DNA of 64,000 nt from Fodinibacter luteus (GTDB lineage Bacteria; Actinomycetota; Actinomycetes; Actinomycetales; Dermatophilaceae), in the NCBI RefSeq assembly GCF_039541575.1, contig NZ_BAABGM010000012.1, forward strand, positions 53,769-117,768. Reading direction: 5' to 3'. A model generated the notes under the pieces. That model was not told the DNA's origin, did no database searches, and saw nothing but the letters and a program-made list of their open reading frames with translations. The translations under genes and the position numbers were made by a program. Shown here piece by piece: positions 37,473 to 45,750 of this stretch. The first letter of the stretch is position 1. Every line of letters begins with the position of its first letter.

Positions 37473-37801
37473 GCGTTGAACAGGTGCCGGCGGATCGCCG
37501 CGACGTTGGAGAAGATGCGCACCCCGAGGACGACGACGACCCCGGTCGAGAGCTGGCTGCCGACCCCCAGCTTGTCGCCGAGGAAGACGATGAACGCCGC
37601 GACGACGACGTTGGACAGGAAGGAGACGACGAAGACCTTGTCGTCGAAGATGCCGTCGAGGATCGCCCGGACCCCCCCGAAGACCGCGTCGAGCGCCGCG
37701 ATGACGGCGATCGGCAGGTAGGGCTGGAGCCACACCGGCACCGCGGGCTGGAGGAGCAGCCCGATGATGATGCCGAGGGCCAGACCGATGGCCGGGATCA
37801 C
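37469..37801 (-). CDS. Small basic family (DUF1290) membrane protein
   Basis: A 110-residue protein with three hydrophobic segments (AIGLALGIIIGLLLQP, LPIAVIAALDAVFGG, FLSNVVVAAFIVFLG) and the family stretches GGVRAILDGIFDDKVF and LGVRIFSNVAAIRRH. The GTG at 37801 follows GAGAGGAGC. It is coupled on both sides to DUF881 genes, as in Rv1823-Rv1825 of M. tuberculosis. Confidence 0.88.
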   Translation of the reverse strand: MIPAIGLALGIIIGLLLQPAVPVWLQPYLPIAVIAALDAVFGGVRAILDGIFDDKVFVVSFLSNVVVAAFIVFLGDKLGVGSQLSTGVVVVLGVRIFSNVAAIRRHLFNA

Positions 37802-38718
37802 GACGGGCTCCTCTCGGGCGTGACGGACGGCGACGGGGCGGCGCCGGGGGTCGCGCCCGCGTCGCCAGTATCCCCGGTCGTCGCCCATCGGGTCGTCAAC
37901 CCCACCGCGGCGGGCACGGTGAGCTCGTCGGACACCTCGGTGTCGACCCGGATGCCGAAGGACTGGCGCAGCGTCGACAGGTAGGTGCCCCCGGGGCCGT
38001 CGGCGAAGTCGGCGGGGAAGCGCTGCGGGTCCCCGAGTGCGGTGATGACGTAGGGGCGGGTCAGCGGCCGGTAGTCGACGATGATGGCCGACCCGGCGAA
38101 GCGGATCGCCGAGGTGGCCGTCAGCCGCTGCCCGTTGATGCTCACGGCCTCGGCGCCGGACTCCCACAGGGCGTTCGTGACGAACTGGAGGTCCTTCGCG
38201 AAGACCTGCCCCTCCTCGGCCTCGTCGCTGCCGCTCTCGGCTCCCTCGTCGGCACCGGACCCCGGGGCGTCGTCGAGCGTCACGGTGAAGCCCGGTCCCT
38301 CGAGCGGAAGGGCCCCGACGGCTGCCGCCAGCTCGCGGCTGCGCTCGGCGTCCGCCGCCCCGCCGAGCTGGGCGGCCTCGAGGGCGGTGACCTCCGACTG
38401 CAGCGCCGTCGCGCGCGCCGTGAGCTCCTCCACCTGGGCGCGTCGGTCCTCGATCTGGCCGATGAGCTCCGCCCGGGCCTGGGCCCGGGGGGTGTCGGCC
38501 GCCGTGAGGTTGTACGAGGCCACGCCGACGACGAGCCCGAGGAGCAGCGTCGCGACGAGGAGGCGGGGGGACCGCAGCGAGGTCGCGCGCGGCATCCCCT
38601 GCGCCTCCCGCCGGTCGGCGGCGGCGGCGTACCCCGGGTCGAGGGGCCGCTGGATCATCGTCGTGAGGAGCGTCATCGACTCGTCCGGCCGGCGCTGCGG
38701 AGGGGCGGGGGCGCTCAC
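37798..38718 (-). CDS. DUF881 membrane protein (Rv1823-like)
   Basis: A 306-residue second DUF881 protein with one membrane segment (LLVATLLLGLVVGVASYNL), a coiled coil (about 105-150) and a DUF881 domain with GPGFTVTLDD, GAEAVSINGQRL and RPYVITALGD. It carries an acidic insert (GADEGAESGSDEAEEG) after the first domain strand. The GTG at 38718 overlaps the pgsA stop. It probably forms a complex with its paralogue and the small basic protein. Confidence 0.85.
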   Translation of the reverse strand: MSAPAPPQRRPDESMTLLTTMIQRPLDPGYAAAADRREAQGMPRATSLRSPRLLVATLLLGLVVGVASYNLTAADTPRAQARAELIGQIEDRRAQVEELTARATALQSEVTALEAAQLGGAADAERSRELAAAVGALPLEGPGFTVTLDDAPGSGADEGAESGSDEAEEGQVFAKDLQFVTNALWESGAEAVSINGQRLTATSAIRFAGSAIIVDYRPLTRPYVITALGDPQRFPADFADGPGGTYLSTLRQSFGIRVDTEVSDELTVPAAVGLTTRWATTGDTGDAGATPGAAPSPSVTPERSPS

Positions 38719-39311
38719 GCGACCACCGCCGTCCGCGCCGCGAGCAGCCGGCGCAGCTGGACGGCGTACAGGATGCCGGCGAGCCAGTAGAGGCCCGTCC
38801 CCCACCACGCGAAGGCCCACCCGACGGGCTCGGCGATCCGCGCCCACGTGCCGTCACCGTCGGCGAGCAGGAGGAGGGGGAAGGCGTAGAGGAGGTTGAA
38901 GGTCGCGGCCTTGCCGGCGAAGTGGACGGGCAGGCCGAGCCAACCGTGCCGCTTCGCGACGAGGACGACGACCGCCATGAACGCCTCCCGCGCGAAGAGC
39001 ACCGCGACGAGCCACCACGGGATGATCTCGCGCCAGGCGAGGCCGAGGAGCGTCGAGACGATGTAGAGGCGGTCCGCCACGGGGTCGAGCAGCTGTCCGA
39101 CCCGGGTGACGAGCCCGTAGTGCCGGGCGATCTTGCCATCGAGGTAGTCCGTGATGCCGGAGCCCGCGAGGAGGACGAGCGCCAGCCCGTCGCGCTCGGT
39201 GACGATGGCCCAGAGGAACACGGGCACGCCGAGCAGGCGCAGGGCGGACAGGATGTTCGGCAGCGTGAGCACCCGGCTGCTCACCTGCTCCTCGGGCACC
39301 CCCGTGGACAT
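38715..39311 (-). CDS. pgsA: CDP-alcohol phosphatidyltransferase (PgsA-like)
   Basis: A 198-residue membrane enzyme that attaches an alcohol phosphate to CDP-diacylglycerol, most likely glycerol 3-phosphate to make phosphatidylglycerol phosphate. The signature D-x2-D-G-x2-A-R-x8-G-x3-D-x3-D is complete in DYLDGKIARHYGLVTRVGQL and the following LDPVADR. Around five hydrophobic segments follow. Its position before DUF881 matches Rv1822 (pgsA2). The ATG at 39311 has a leaderless-type -10; a longer upstream start is rejected. Confidence 0.85.
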   Translation of the reverse strand: MSTGVPEEQVSSRVLTLPNILSALRLLGVPVFLWAIVTERDGLALVLLAGSGITDYLDGKIARHYGLVTRVGQLLDPVADRLYIVSTLLGLAWREIIPWWLVAVLFAREAFMAVVVLVAKRHGWLGLPVHFAGKAATFNLLYAFPLLLLADGDGTWARIAEPVGWAFAWWGTGLYWLAGILYAVQLRRLLAARTAVVA

Positions 39312-39324
39312 GACCGCAACTGTA
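39312..39324 (-). promoter_or_regulatory. Leaderless -10 element of pgsA
   Basis: On the minus strand TACAGT (39324-39319) lies 7 bases before the ATG at 39311. It forms a divergent pair with the aminotransferase promoter 32 bases away. Confidence 0.5.
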
Positions 39325-39355
39325 TGCGCTCCCGGGGGGCAGCCCCGCACGGTCC

Positions 39356-39367
39356 TAGGGTGGCGGC
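39356..39367 (+). promoter_or_regulatory. Leaderless -10 element of the aminotransferase gene
   Basis: TAGGGT at 39356-39361 lies 6 bases before the ATG at 39368. Confidence 0.5.
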
Positions 39368-40519
39368 ATGCCCACCCCCCTCCTGCGTGCCCCCGAGGCC
39401 GAGCTGCGTCGCGACCGCACGAGCGTGAAGTGGGTGGCGTTCCCCGCGGACGTGCTTCCCCTGTGGGTCGCCGAGATGGACGTCGACCCCTGCCCCGCGG
39501 TCGTCGAGGCGGTGTCCTCGGCCGTGCGTCGCGGGGACACCGGCTACGGGTGGGGCCCGCGCTACGCGGCCGCCGTCGCGCGCTACGCGGACGACGCGTG
39601 GGGGTGGGAGGTCGACACCGAGGCGGCGATGATCGTCCCCGACGTCATGATCGGTGCTGCCGAGCTGCTGCGCCTGCTCACCGAGGAGGGCGGCCCGGTC
39701 ATCGTGTCGCCCCCCGTCTACGACTCGTTCTTCGGGTTCGTCGAGGCGATCGGGCGCCGTCGGGTCGACGCCCCCCTCACGGCGGAGGGTCGCCTCGACC
39801 CGGACCGGCTGCGTGAGGCGTTCCGGGAGGCGACCGCGCGCGGTGAGCGGGCGGCATACCTGCTGTGCAACCCCCAGAACCCCACGGGCACGGTGCACTC
39901 CCCCGCCGAGCTCGCCACCCTCGCCGCGCTCGCCGAGGAGCACGGGGTGCGCGTCGTCGCCGACGAGATCCACGCACCCGTCGTGTATGCCGGAGGTCCG
40001 CGGTTCACGCCGTACCTCACCGTCGCGGGGGCCGAGCGCGGCTTCAGCGTCTTCTCCCCCTCGAAGGGGTGGAACCTCGCGGGCCTGAAGTCGGCGCTCG
40101 TCATGGTGGGCCCCGGCGCCCGCGAGGACCTGCGGCGCCTCCACGAGGTGCACACCCACGGCTCGTCGCACGTCGGAGCCATCGCGCACGTCGCGGCGAT
40201 GGACGCCGGGCGGGCCTGGCTGGCCCGGCTCCTCGGCGAGCTCGACGCGAACCGGGCACTGCTCGGGCGGCTGCTCGCCGAGCACCTCCCCGCGGTGCGG
40301 TGGCGGGCTCCCGACGCGACCTACCTCGCGTGGCTGGACTGCCGCGACCTCGGCCTCGGGGACGACCCCGCGGCGGTGTTCCGTTCCCGTGCGCGGGTCG
40401 CGCTCGGGTCGGGACCGGCCTACGGGCGCTCCGCCGGGCGCGGCTTCGCGCGCCTGAACTTCGCGACGTGCCCGGCGGTCCTCGAGGATGCCGTGCGGCG
40501 GATGGCCGCGGCGACCTGA
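39368..40519 (+). CDS. MalY/PatB-type aminotransferase (C-S lyase)
   Basis: A 383-residue fold-type I PLP enzyme of the MalY/PatB group, which cleaves cystathionine or other C-S bonds or acts as an aminotransferase. It shows VKWVAFPADVLPLWVAEMD near the N-terminus, GYGWGPRY, LLCNPQNPTGTVHSPAEL, VADEIHAPVVY, and the PLP lysine K233 in SPSKGWNLAGLK. The C-terminal domain with RLNFATCP closes the active site. It stands alone between pgsA (divergent) and the YbaY-like gene (convergent). Confidence 0.88.
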   Translation: MPTPLLRAPEAELRRDRTSVKWVAFPADVLPLWVAEMDVDPCPAVVEAVSSAVRRGDTGYGWGPRYAAAVARYADDAWGWEVDTEAAMIVPDVMIGAAELLRLLTEEGGPVIVSPPVYDSFFGFVEAIGRRRVDAPLTAEGRLDPDRLREAFREATARGERAAYLLCNPQNPTGTVHSPAELATLAALAEEHGVRVVADEIHAPVVYAGGPRFTPYLTVAGAERGFSVFSPSKGWNLAGLKSALVMVGPGAREDLRRLHEVHTHGSSHVGAIAHVAAMDAGRAWLARLLGELDANRALLGRLLAEHLPAVRWRAPDATYLAWLDCRDLGLGDDPAAVFRSRARVALGSGPAYGRSAGRGFARLNFATCPAVLEDAVRRMAAAT

Positions 40520-40529
40520 ACGGCGCCGT

Positions 40530-40880
40530 TCACGACCCGACGAGCACGGGCGAGACGCTGATGCTGTCGCCGTGGCCGCGGGTCAGCACCGGGTAGGACT
40601 CGGTCGTCACGAGGTCCCCCCGCTCGACCTCGGACCCCCCGCGCGGCCCGCCCGTGACGTGCACCCGGACGATGAGGTCGGCGCGCGGGTCGACGGGGTC
40701 GACGTCGAGCGCGACGACGGGGCCATCCTCGAGGTCGAGCTCCGTGACGACGGTCTCGGCGACCACCCTCGAGGGGGCGTCGGCGCGGCTGACGTCCTCG
40801 ACCGTGATGCGGGCCCGGGCGTCCGGGGGAAGCCGGGTGAGGTCGGGGGGCCAGACGATGCGGACCGTCAGGGTGGGCAT
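40530..40880 (-). CDS. YbaY/YscW-like small beta protein
   Basis: A 116-residue protein with the pattern of YbaY/YscW-type domains: ITVEDVSRADAPSRVVAETV, a central LDVDPVDPRADLIVRVHV and the closing YPVLTRG. In other bacteria this fold occurs in lipoproteins linked to secretion, but here there is no signal peptide or lipobox, so it is cytoplasmic or unconventionally exported. AAGGAGCC precedes the ATG at 40880. It is the last of three genes with the ATP-grasp ligase and the repeat-bearing peptidase, which suggests a shared process. Confidence 0.6.
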   Translation of the reverse strand: MPTLTVRIVWPPDLTRLPPDARARITVEDVSRADAPSRVVAETVVTELDLEDGPVVALDVDPVDPRADLIVRVHVTGGPRGGSEVERGDLVTTESYPVLTRGHGDSISVSPVLVGS

Positions 40881-40958
40881 GCGGCTCCTTGTCGGTGTCG
40901 GTGCCGGGCGGTGCGCGCGGGACGGCGAGTCGTCACGTCGAGTCGTCACCCCCGGTCG

Positions 40959-41918
40959 TCACGCCGCGTCGAGCCGGGCGAGGAGCGAGGAAACCGCCGA
41001 CGTGATCGGCTGGCCGGTCACCTGCTCGACGAACAGCCACTGCCCCGCCGGGTTGACCTCGAGGAACACGTGTCGCCCGTCGGGGGTGCGCCGCAGGTCG
41101 AACGCACCGTACCGCAGCTCCGCTGCCGTCATGAGGCGCAGCAACGCGTCCTCCACGTCGCACGGCAGCGTGGCGGGCTCCATGCGCACGCCCCCCGGGC
41201 GGTCGAGGTACAGCCGGAAGTCCAGGCCGTACGGAAGCTCCTGCGAGTGGATCGCCGCGGCGAACACCTGCTCGCCGACCACCGTGACCCGAAGGTCCAC
41301 CTCGGCCGGGACGAACTCCTGGAAGATGACCGGTGCGACGGCGACGCTGTCGAGCCGGTCGTACTCGTCGGGGCCGACGAGCCGGGTCTCGCGCCAGTGC
41401 TCCTGCGTCGCGGAGAAGGCCTTGCAGATGACGCGGCCCAGCCCCAGCTCGTCGATGAACTCCCGGGCCCGCCCAGGGTCGCTCGTCACCACGGTGCGCG
41501 GCACGAGAAGGCCTGCCGCGCGAGCGGCGGGCAGCTGCCAGGTCTTCATCATCGCCTTCTCGACGGCTCGCGGCGGGCTGACCCAGGCGACCGGCACCGA
41601 GTCCCAGAAGCCGGCCATGGCCTCGTAGGTCTCGTTGGCCGCCCACAGGGCCTGACCCGGGTCGCGGACCCGGTCGTCGACGGCGGCGGGGAGCGCCCGT
41701 CGCCACCACCCGGCGCCGCACCCGGCGAGGTCGACCGACGGGCCGTCGTCGAAACGCAGCCACCAGCCGTCACCCCCTGCGGAGTGGGCCGCGGTGACCG
41801 CGGTCGAGGCAGGGATCCTCGAGGTGTCGACGACGACCGCCTCGGCCCCGGCCCGAGCGAGCTCGGACAGGACCGGGGCGAGGTGGTCGTCGTCGGCGTG
41901 CGAGACGAGCAGGATCAC
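40959..41918 (-). CDS. MvdD/graspetide-like ATP-grasp ligase
   Basis: A 319-residue ATP-grasp enzyme. The N-terminal pre-ATP-grasp domain (MILLVSHADDDHLAPVL) is followed by VAWVSPPRAVEKAMMKTWQL and GLLVPRTVVTSDP, the pattern of microviridin/graspetide ligases (Asn/Ser-Pro-x-Ala-x3-K-x2-QL, then P-x-T-x2-T). The ATP- and Mg-binding end is VFLEVNPAGQWLFVEQVTG with catalytic Glu and Asn. Such ligases activate Asp/Glu side chains and couple them to Ser/Thr or Lys side chains. The ATG overlaps the stop of the upstream peptidase by 4 bases, so enzyme and candidate substrate are made together. Confidence 0.85.
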   Translation of the reverse strand: MILLVSHADDDHLAPVLSELARAGAEAVVVDTSRIPASTAVTAAHSAGGDGWWLRFDDGPSVDLAGCGAGWWRRALPAAVDDRVRDPGQALWAANETYEAMAGFWDSVPVAWVSPPRAVEKAMMKTWQLPAARAAGLLVPRTVVTSDPGRAREFIDELGLGRVICKAFSATQEHWRETRLVGPDEYDRLDSVAVAPVIFQEFVPAEVDLRVTVVGEQVFAAAIHSQELPYGLDFRLYLDRPGGVRMEPATLPCDVEDALLRLMTAAELRYGAFDLRRTPDGRHVFLEVNPAGQWLFVEQVTGQPITSAVSSLLARLDAA

Positions 41919-43270
41919 TGGCCACCCAGGTCCTGCAGGGTCGCGAGGAGGGCCTCGTAGCCGCCCTGCGCGCGGGCGAGCTCCGCGGTGGCCCCGGTCA
42001 GCGCGGTCTGGAGGGCGACGACGTTCGCCCGTGCCTGCTCCACCGCGGCCGCCGCCTCCTCGAGGGCCTGCACGGCAGCGGCCTGGACCTCGGCCACCTC
42101 GGCCGCCTCGCCGGCCCCCACGACGTCGGCGTGGTGCCCGGTGGCGAGCAGGAAGGGCGAGAGCCGGTCCCCGAGCGGGCCGATCGGCGGCCTCGGGAAC
42201 GGGAACGGGAACCGCCGCGGGACGTCGTCGGTCACCTTCTTGAGGCGGCCCTGGGGGCCGTCGTCCCGGATCTTCTTGAACGGGGCCGGGTCGTCCAGCC
42301 GCTTCTTGAACGGGGGGTCGTCGCGAAGCTTCTTGAACCCGCCTCCCGGCGGGTCGTCGAGCAGCTTCTTGACGGGCTGCCGCACGACCGGGGGCTGGGG
42401 CGCGCCGTACATGCTGGCGATCGCGGCGATGTCACCGGGACTCAGGCCGTCCCGTTGCCCGATCGTCGCCGTCGGCGGGTTGATCGGCGTGACGGTCTCG
42501 AGGCCGTTGCGGCTGAAGGCGGTTCGCTCGTAGTGCATGATCGAGCCGTAGTCGTAGGGCCCGACGTCGTCGCCGTCGGTGATGTGCTGGTTGAAGTTGT
42601 GCTCCCGCCCGGCCTGGACGTTCTCGAGGTGGATCCTGACGAAGAGGTCCCGGTCCTCCCGGCTCTGCTCGTGCCAGAGCCCGAGGGCGTGGCCGATCTC
42701 GTGGATGCCCCGGCCGGCATCGCACCCGGTGCCGAGGGAGATGTCCTGTCGGCCGCCGCGCATCCCGACGGCGCTCGAGCAGCCGCTGCCGTGGACGAAG
42801 CGGACGTAGTTCGGCAGGCTCGCGGCGTTCGCCGGCGTCCGCAGGACGAACCGGATCGCGGTGTTCGCCTCGACGTGGGCGATCGCGTCGGTGACCCGCT
42901 GCTGGTCCGGCATGGCGGGGTCGACCTCGTAGGGGACCCGCCCGCCGGGCCAGCGGAACTGGCTCCCGGGGAGCACGACCCCCGCCTCGATGCCCTCTCC
43001 GCGCAGGGCGGCGTTGGCCGCCTCGACCTCCTCGACGCTGCCGAGGTCGATGTCGCCCTCGAACATCGCGCGCCCGTCGACGACGGAGTACTGGACGGCC
43101 TTCGGCCCGAACGTCAGGCCGGTGATGAGCGCGGTGCGGACCTCGTCGGTCCCGCTGAGCTCCGGGTTCACGTCGACGGCGTCCGTGCCGTTGTCGGGCA
43201 CCTTCGCCCGGGCGGTGCGCTTGCTCGTGCTGCTCTTCCTCGCGGGGCCGCGCCCCGGTGTCTCGGCCAT
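41915..43270 (-). CDS. M12-type metallopeptidase with K-K-x-x-D-D repeat tail
   Basis: A 451-residue protein. Residues 1-25 are Lys/Arg/Ser-rich; 40-100 look like a propeptide; 105-290 are an astacin-like metzincin domain with the zinc site HEIGHALGLWHEQ (H190, H194, H200) and Met-turn SIMHY (243-247); 301-349 hold five KKxxDD hexads; 355-365 are Pro/Phe-rich; 385-450 are an alanine-rich coiled coil. No signal peptide is seen. The repeat tail lies exactly where a modifying enzyme could reach it, and the next gene, overlapping by 4 bases, is a graspetide-like ATP-grasp ligase. I infer that the tail is its substrate. GAGAGGGG precedes the ATG; TAACCT (43377-43372) is a possible -10. Confidence 0.85.
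   Translation of the reverse strand: MAETPGRGPARKSSTSKRTARAKVPDNGTDAVDVNPELSGTDEVRTALITGLTFGPKAVQYSVVDGRAMFEGDIDLGSVEEVEAANAALRGEGIEAGVVLPGSQFRWPGGRVPYEVDPAMPDQQRVTDAIAHVEANTAIRFVLRTPANAASLPNYVRFVHGSGCSSAVGMRGGRQDISLGTGCDAGRGIHEIGHALGLWHEQSREDRDLFVRIHLENVQAGREHNFNQHITDGDDVGPYDYGSIMHYERTAFSRNGLETVTPINPPTATIGQRDGLSPGDIAAIASMYGAPQPPVVRQPVKKLLDDPPGGGFKKLRDDPPFKKRLDDPAPFKKIRDDGPQGRLKKVTDDVPRRFPFPFPRPPIGPLGDRLSPFLLATGHHADVVGAGEAAEVAEVQAAAVQALEEAAAAVEQARANVVALQTALTGATAELARAQGGYEALLATLQDLGGQ
42224..42373 (-). repeat. Five K-K-x-x-D-D hexads
   Basis: KKLLDD (301-306), KKLRDD (313-318), KKRLDD (322-327), KKIRDD (332-337) and KKVTDD (344-349) are separated by 3-6 Pro/Gly-rich residues. The two variable positions change freely while both Lys and both Asp are kept in all five copies. 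The DNA units are not of constant length, so selection is on the peptide pattern. Confidence 0.9.
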
Positions 43271-43533
43271 GCCTGACCCCTCTCACGGTCACTCGGCAGG
43301 CGGCGGAGCAGTGCGGAGACCACGGTCGAGGACGAGAGGCCCGCGGCCCCCCGCGCGGGCCGCCCGGCCCAAGGTTAGCGACTCGCGCCGCGCCGCGACA
43401 GCACCTGACGGATCGGAGCGAGAGCGGATCGGAGCGAGGGGCCTCCGCGCGAGCGCTGGCCCTCGCGTACCGGAAGGGTCCATCATCGTCGTGAGCCCGG
43501 GTGCGTCGACCGCCGTGGGCGAGGGAGGTCACG

Positions 43534-45750
43534 GTGGAGCCGGAGGTCAAGCCCCTCAACCCGCGGATGTCCCCGCGGCTGGACATCCTGATGTCGGCGA
43601 CGGACGAGGTCAACCGGGGCCGGGCCGAGCAGTGCGCGTCCCTCGCGGTGCCCCTGGATGAGGAGCGCGCGGTCGGGGTCGAGGTGACCGCGGCTGCGGT
43701 CGACCTCGCCGACCCGACCCAGCGGGCGCAGGTGGCGCTGGAGGCGGTCCGGCAGGCCCGCTCCCCCACCGAGCAGGTCACTCCCGTCGTCGAGGTGCGC
43801 ACGATGTCCCCCGAGGACGTCGCTGACCGCGTGTCGGAGCGGGAGCGCGACCCGGAGCCCTCCGCCGACGTGCGGATGAGCCTGTTCATCGAGCTCGACG
43901 GCGACCTCGACCCGGAGCGTCGTCGTCAGGTGGAGGAGTCGGTCTCCCGGCGCGCCCTGCGGGTCAGCTGGAAGCTCGACACCGCGGCGGTGGAGATGAC
44001 GGCATCCGATGTGGCGGCCCTCGTCGGCGAGGAGGCCATCGCCTACATCGAGACCGGGCAGTCCCTGCGCGAACCCCAGCCACTCGTCGACCAGGGCGGG
44101 GTCCTGCGGCCCCCGGTCGGACGCTCGGTGCGCTCGGCGCGTCGCCGGCACCGGGACGGGCAGGACGTCCTCGTCGGGATCATCGACGTGGGTGGGTTCG
44201 ACTTCGCCCACCCCGACTTCCTCGCCCACGGGAAGACCCGCTGGGAGTCGATCTGGGACCAGGGCGGCACGACCCGACCCCCGCCCGACAGCCCCGACAG
44301 CCGCACGGGCCTCTCGTACGGCAGCGAGATCAGGCGCGAGCACATGGATGCCGCGATCGCGGCGGCGCCCCGCCGGCAGATGGCCGCGACCCAGCTCGAG
44401 CCGCAGTCGACGATGGTCCCGCGCTCCCACGGCACGCACGTGGCCTCCATCGCCGCCGGCAACAGCGGCGTCGCCCGCAAGGCACGCCTCGCCGGCGTGC
44501 TGGTGAGCCTGCCGAGCGCGGGTGACGCCGCCGCGACGAGCTTCTACGACTCGACGAGGATCGCCGACGCCATCGAGTACCTGCTCCGTCTCGCGGCCAC
44601 ACTGGGCGACGGGACGCCGCTCCCCCTGTCGATCAACATCAGCCTGGGCACCAACGGCCACGCCCACGACACCTCGAGCGCCATGGCACGGTGGATCGAC
44701 AACGCCCTCGCGACCCGCGGTCGCTGCGTGAGCGTCGCGGCGGGAAACGCCGGTCAGGTCACCGCGGATGCCGGTGCCCCGCACGGCCTGCTCCTCGGTC
44801 GCATCCACGCCGGTGGGGTCCTCGCCGCGACCAACCTGCGCCAGGAGCTCGGGTGGGTCGTCGGCGGCGACGGCATCTCCGACTACTCCGAGAACGAGAT
44901 GGAGATCTGGTACGGGCCGCAGGACCGGTTCGACGTCGAGGTGCGCCCGCCGGGGGGCACCTGGGTCGGGCCGGTGCCGCTCGGCAAGGCCATCCGGCAC
45001 ACGTTCCTCGACGACGGGACCGTGCTGAGCATCCACTCCGAGGCCTACCACCCGGCGAACGGCCTCAACCGCATCTCGGTCCTGCTCTCCCCCTTCTACG
45101 GCGACCGGCAGGGTGGCACCCAGGACAAGCGACCGATCACCTCCGGCGAGTGGCGGGTGCGACTCACCGGTGTCGTCGTGCGCGACGGTCGGTTCGACGC
45201 CTGGATCGAGCGTGACGACCCTCGGCCCCTGCCGGGGCGCGGGGGGATGTGGAACTACCCCTCCACCTTCAGCGAGGGGTCGTACACGAGCGACCGGATG
45301 ATCGGCTCCCTGGCGTGCGCCGAGCGGCTGCTCTCGGTCGCGAACGTCGACCTGTCCCGCAACGCGGCGCACGTGACCTCGAGCCGCGGGCCGACCCGCG
45401 ACGGCCGCAACAAGCCGGACATCGCGGCGGACGGCACCGAGGTGGTCGCCGCCTCGGGCTTCGACAGCAGGACGCCGTGGGTGCGGATGACCGGGACGAG
45501 CATGGCCAGCCCGTACGTCTGCGGCGTCGCGGCCCTCATGCTCGCCGTCGTCCCACAGCTCACGTCCGCGCAGATCCAGGGGATCATGCGCTCGACGTCG
45601 TCCCCGCTCCCGGGTCAGACCTTCGGGTGGCGCAACGACACCGGGTTCGGTGTCATCGACGCGGATGCCTGCCTGAACCGCACCGTCGAGTTCCGCGAGA
45701 TGTTCGACGCGGTCTCGGCGGCCGCGACGGCGAAGGGGGGCGCACGGTGA
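43534..45750 (+). CDS. S8 subtilisin-like serine peptidase
   Basis: A 738-residue protein. Residues 1-200 form an N-terminal region without similarity I recognise; the subtilase domain follows with catalytic D218 (GIIDVGGFDFAHPDF; the usual DTG is DVG), H299 (RSHGTHVASIAAG) and S656 (GTSMASPYVCGVAAL). A large insert (about 440-600) between His and Ser carries a beta-rich, PPC-like part. No signal peptide is seen. The GTG at 43534 is preferred because GGGAGG is 5 bases upstream; a GTG at 43501 is in frame. It is divergent from the metallopeptidase gene and overlaps the next gene by 4 bases. Confidence 0.88.
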   Translation: MEPEVKPLNPRMSPRLDILMSATDEVNRGRAEQCASLAVPLDEERAVGVEVTAAAVDLADPTQRAQVALEAVRQARSPTEQVTPVVEVRTMSPEDVADRVSERERDPEPSADVRMSLFIELDGDLDPERRRQVEESVSRRALRVSWKLDTAAVEMTASDVAALVGEEAIAYIETGQSLREPQPLVDQGGVLRPPVGRSVRSARRRHRDGQDVLVGIIDVGGFDFAHPDFLAHGKTRWESIWDQGGTTRPPPDSPDSRTGLSYGSEIRREHMDAAIAAAPRRQMAATQLEPQSTMVPRSHGTHVASIAAGNSGVARKARLAGVLVSLPSAGDAAATSFYDSTRIADAIEYLLRLAATLGDGTPLPLSINISLGTNGHAHDTSSAMARWIDNALATRGRCVSVAAGNAGQVTADAGAPHGLLLGRIHAGGVLAATNLRQELGWVVGGDGISDYSENEMEIWYGPQDRFDVEVRPPGGTWVGPVPLGKAIRHTFLDDGTVLSIHSEAYHPANGLNRISVLLSPFYGDRQGGTQDKRPITSGEWRVRLTGVVVRDGRFDAWIERDDPRPLPGRGGMWNYPSTFSEGSYTSDRMIGSLACAERLLSVANVDLSRNAAHVTSSRGPTRDGRNKPDIAADGTEVVAASGFDSRTPWVRMTGTSMASPYVCGVAALMLAVVPQLTSAQIQGIMRSTSSPLPGQTFGWRNDTGFGVIDADACLNRTVEFREMFDAVSAAATAKGGAR

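Noticed and set aside
41915..43270. Small graspetide precursor gene next to the ATP-grasp ligase
   Set aside because: No short ORF with a repeated core lies near the ligase; the repeats sit inside the metallopeptidase gene instead.
43534..45750. S8 peptidase as second carrier of KKxxDD hexads
   Set aside because: I searched the protein and found no K-K-x-x-D-D hexad, so only the metallopeptidase carries the pattern.
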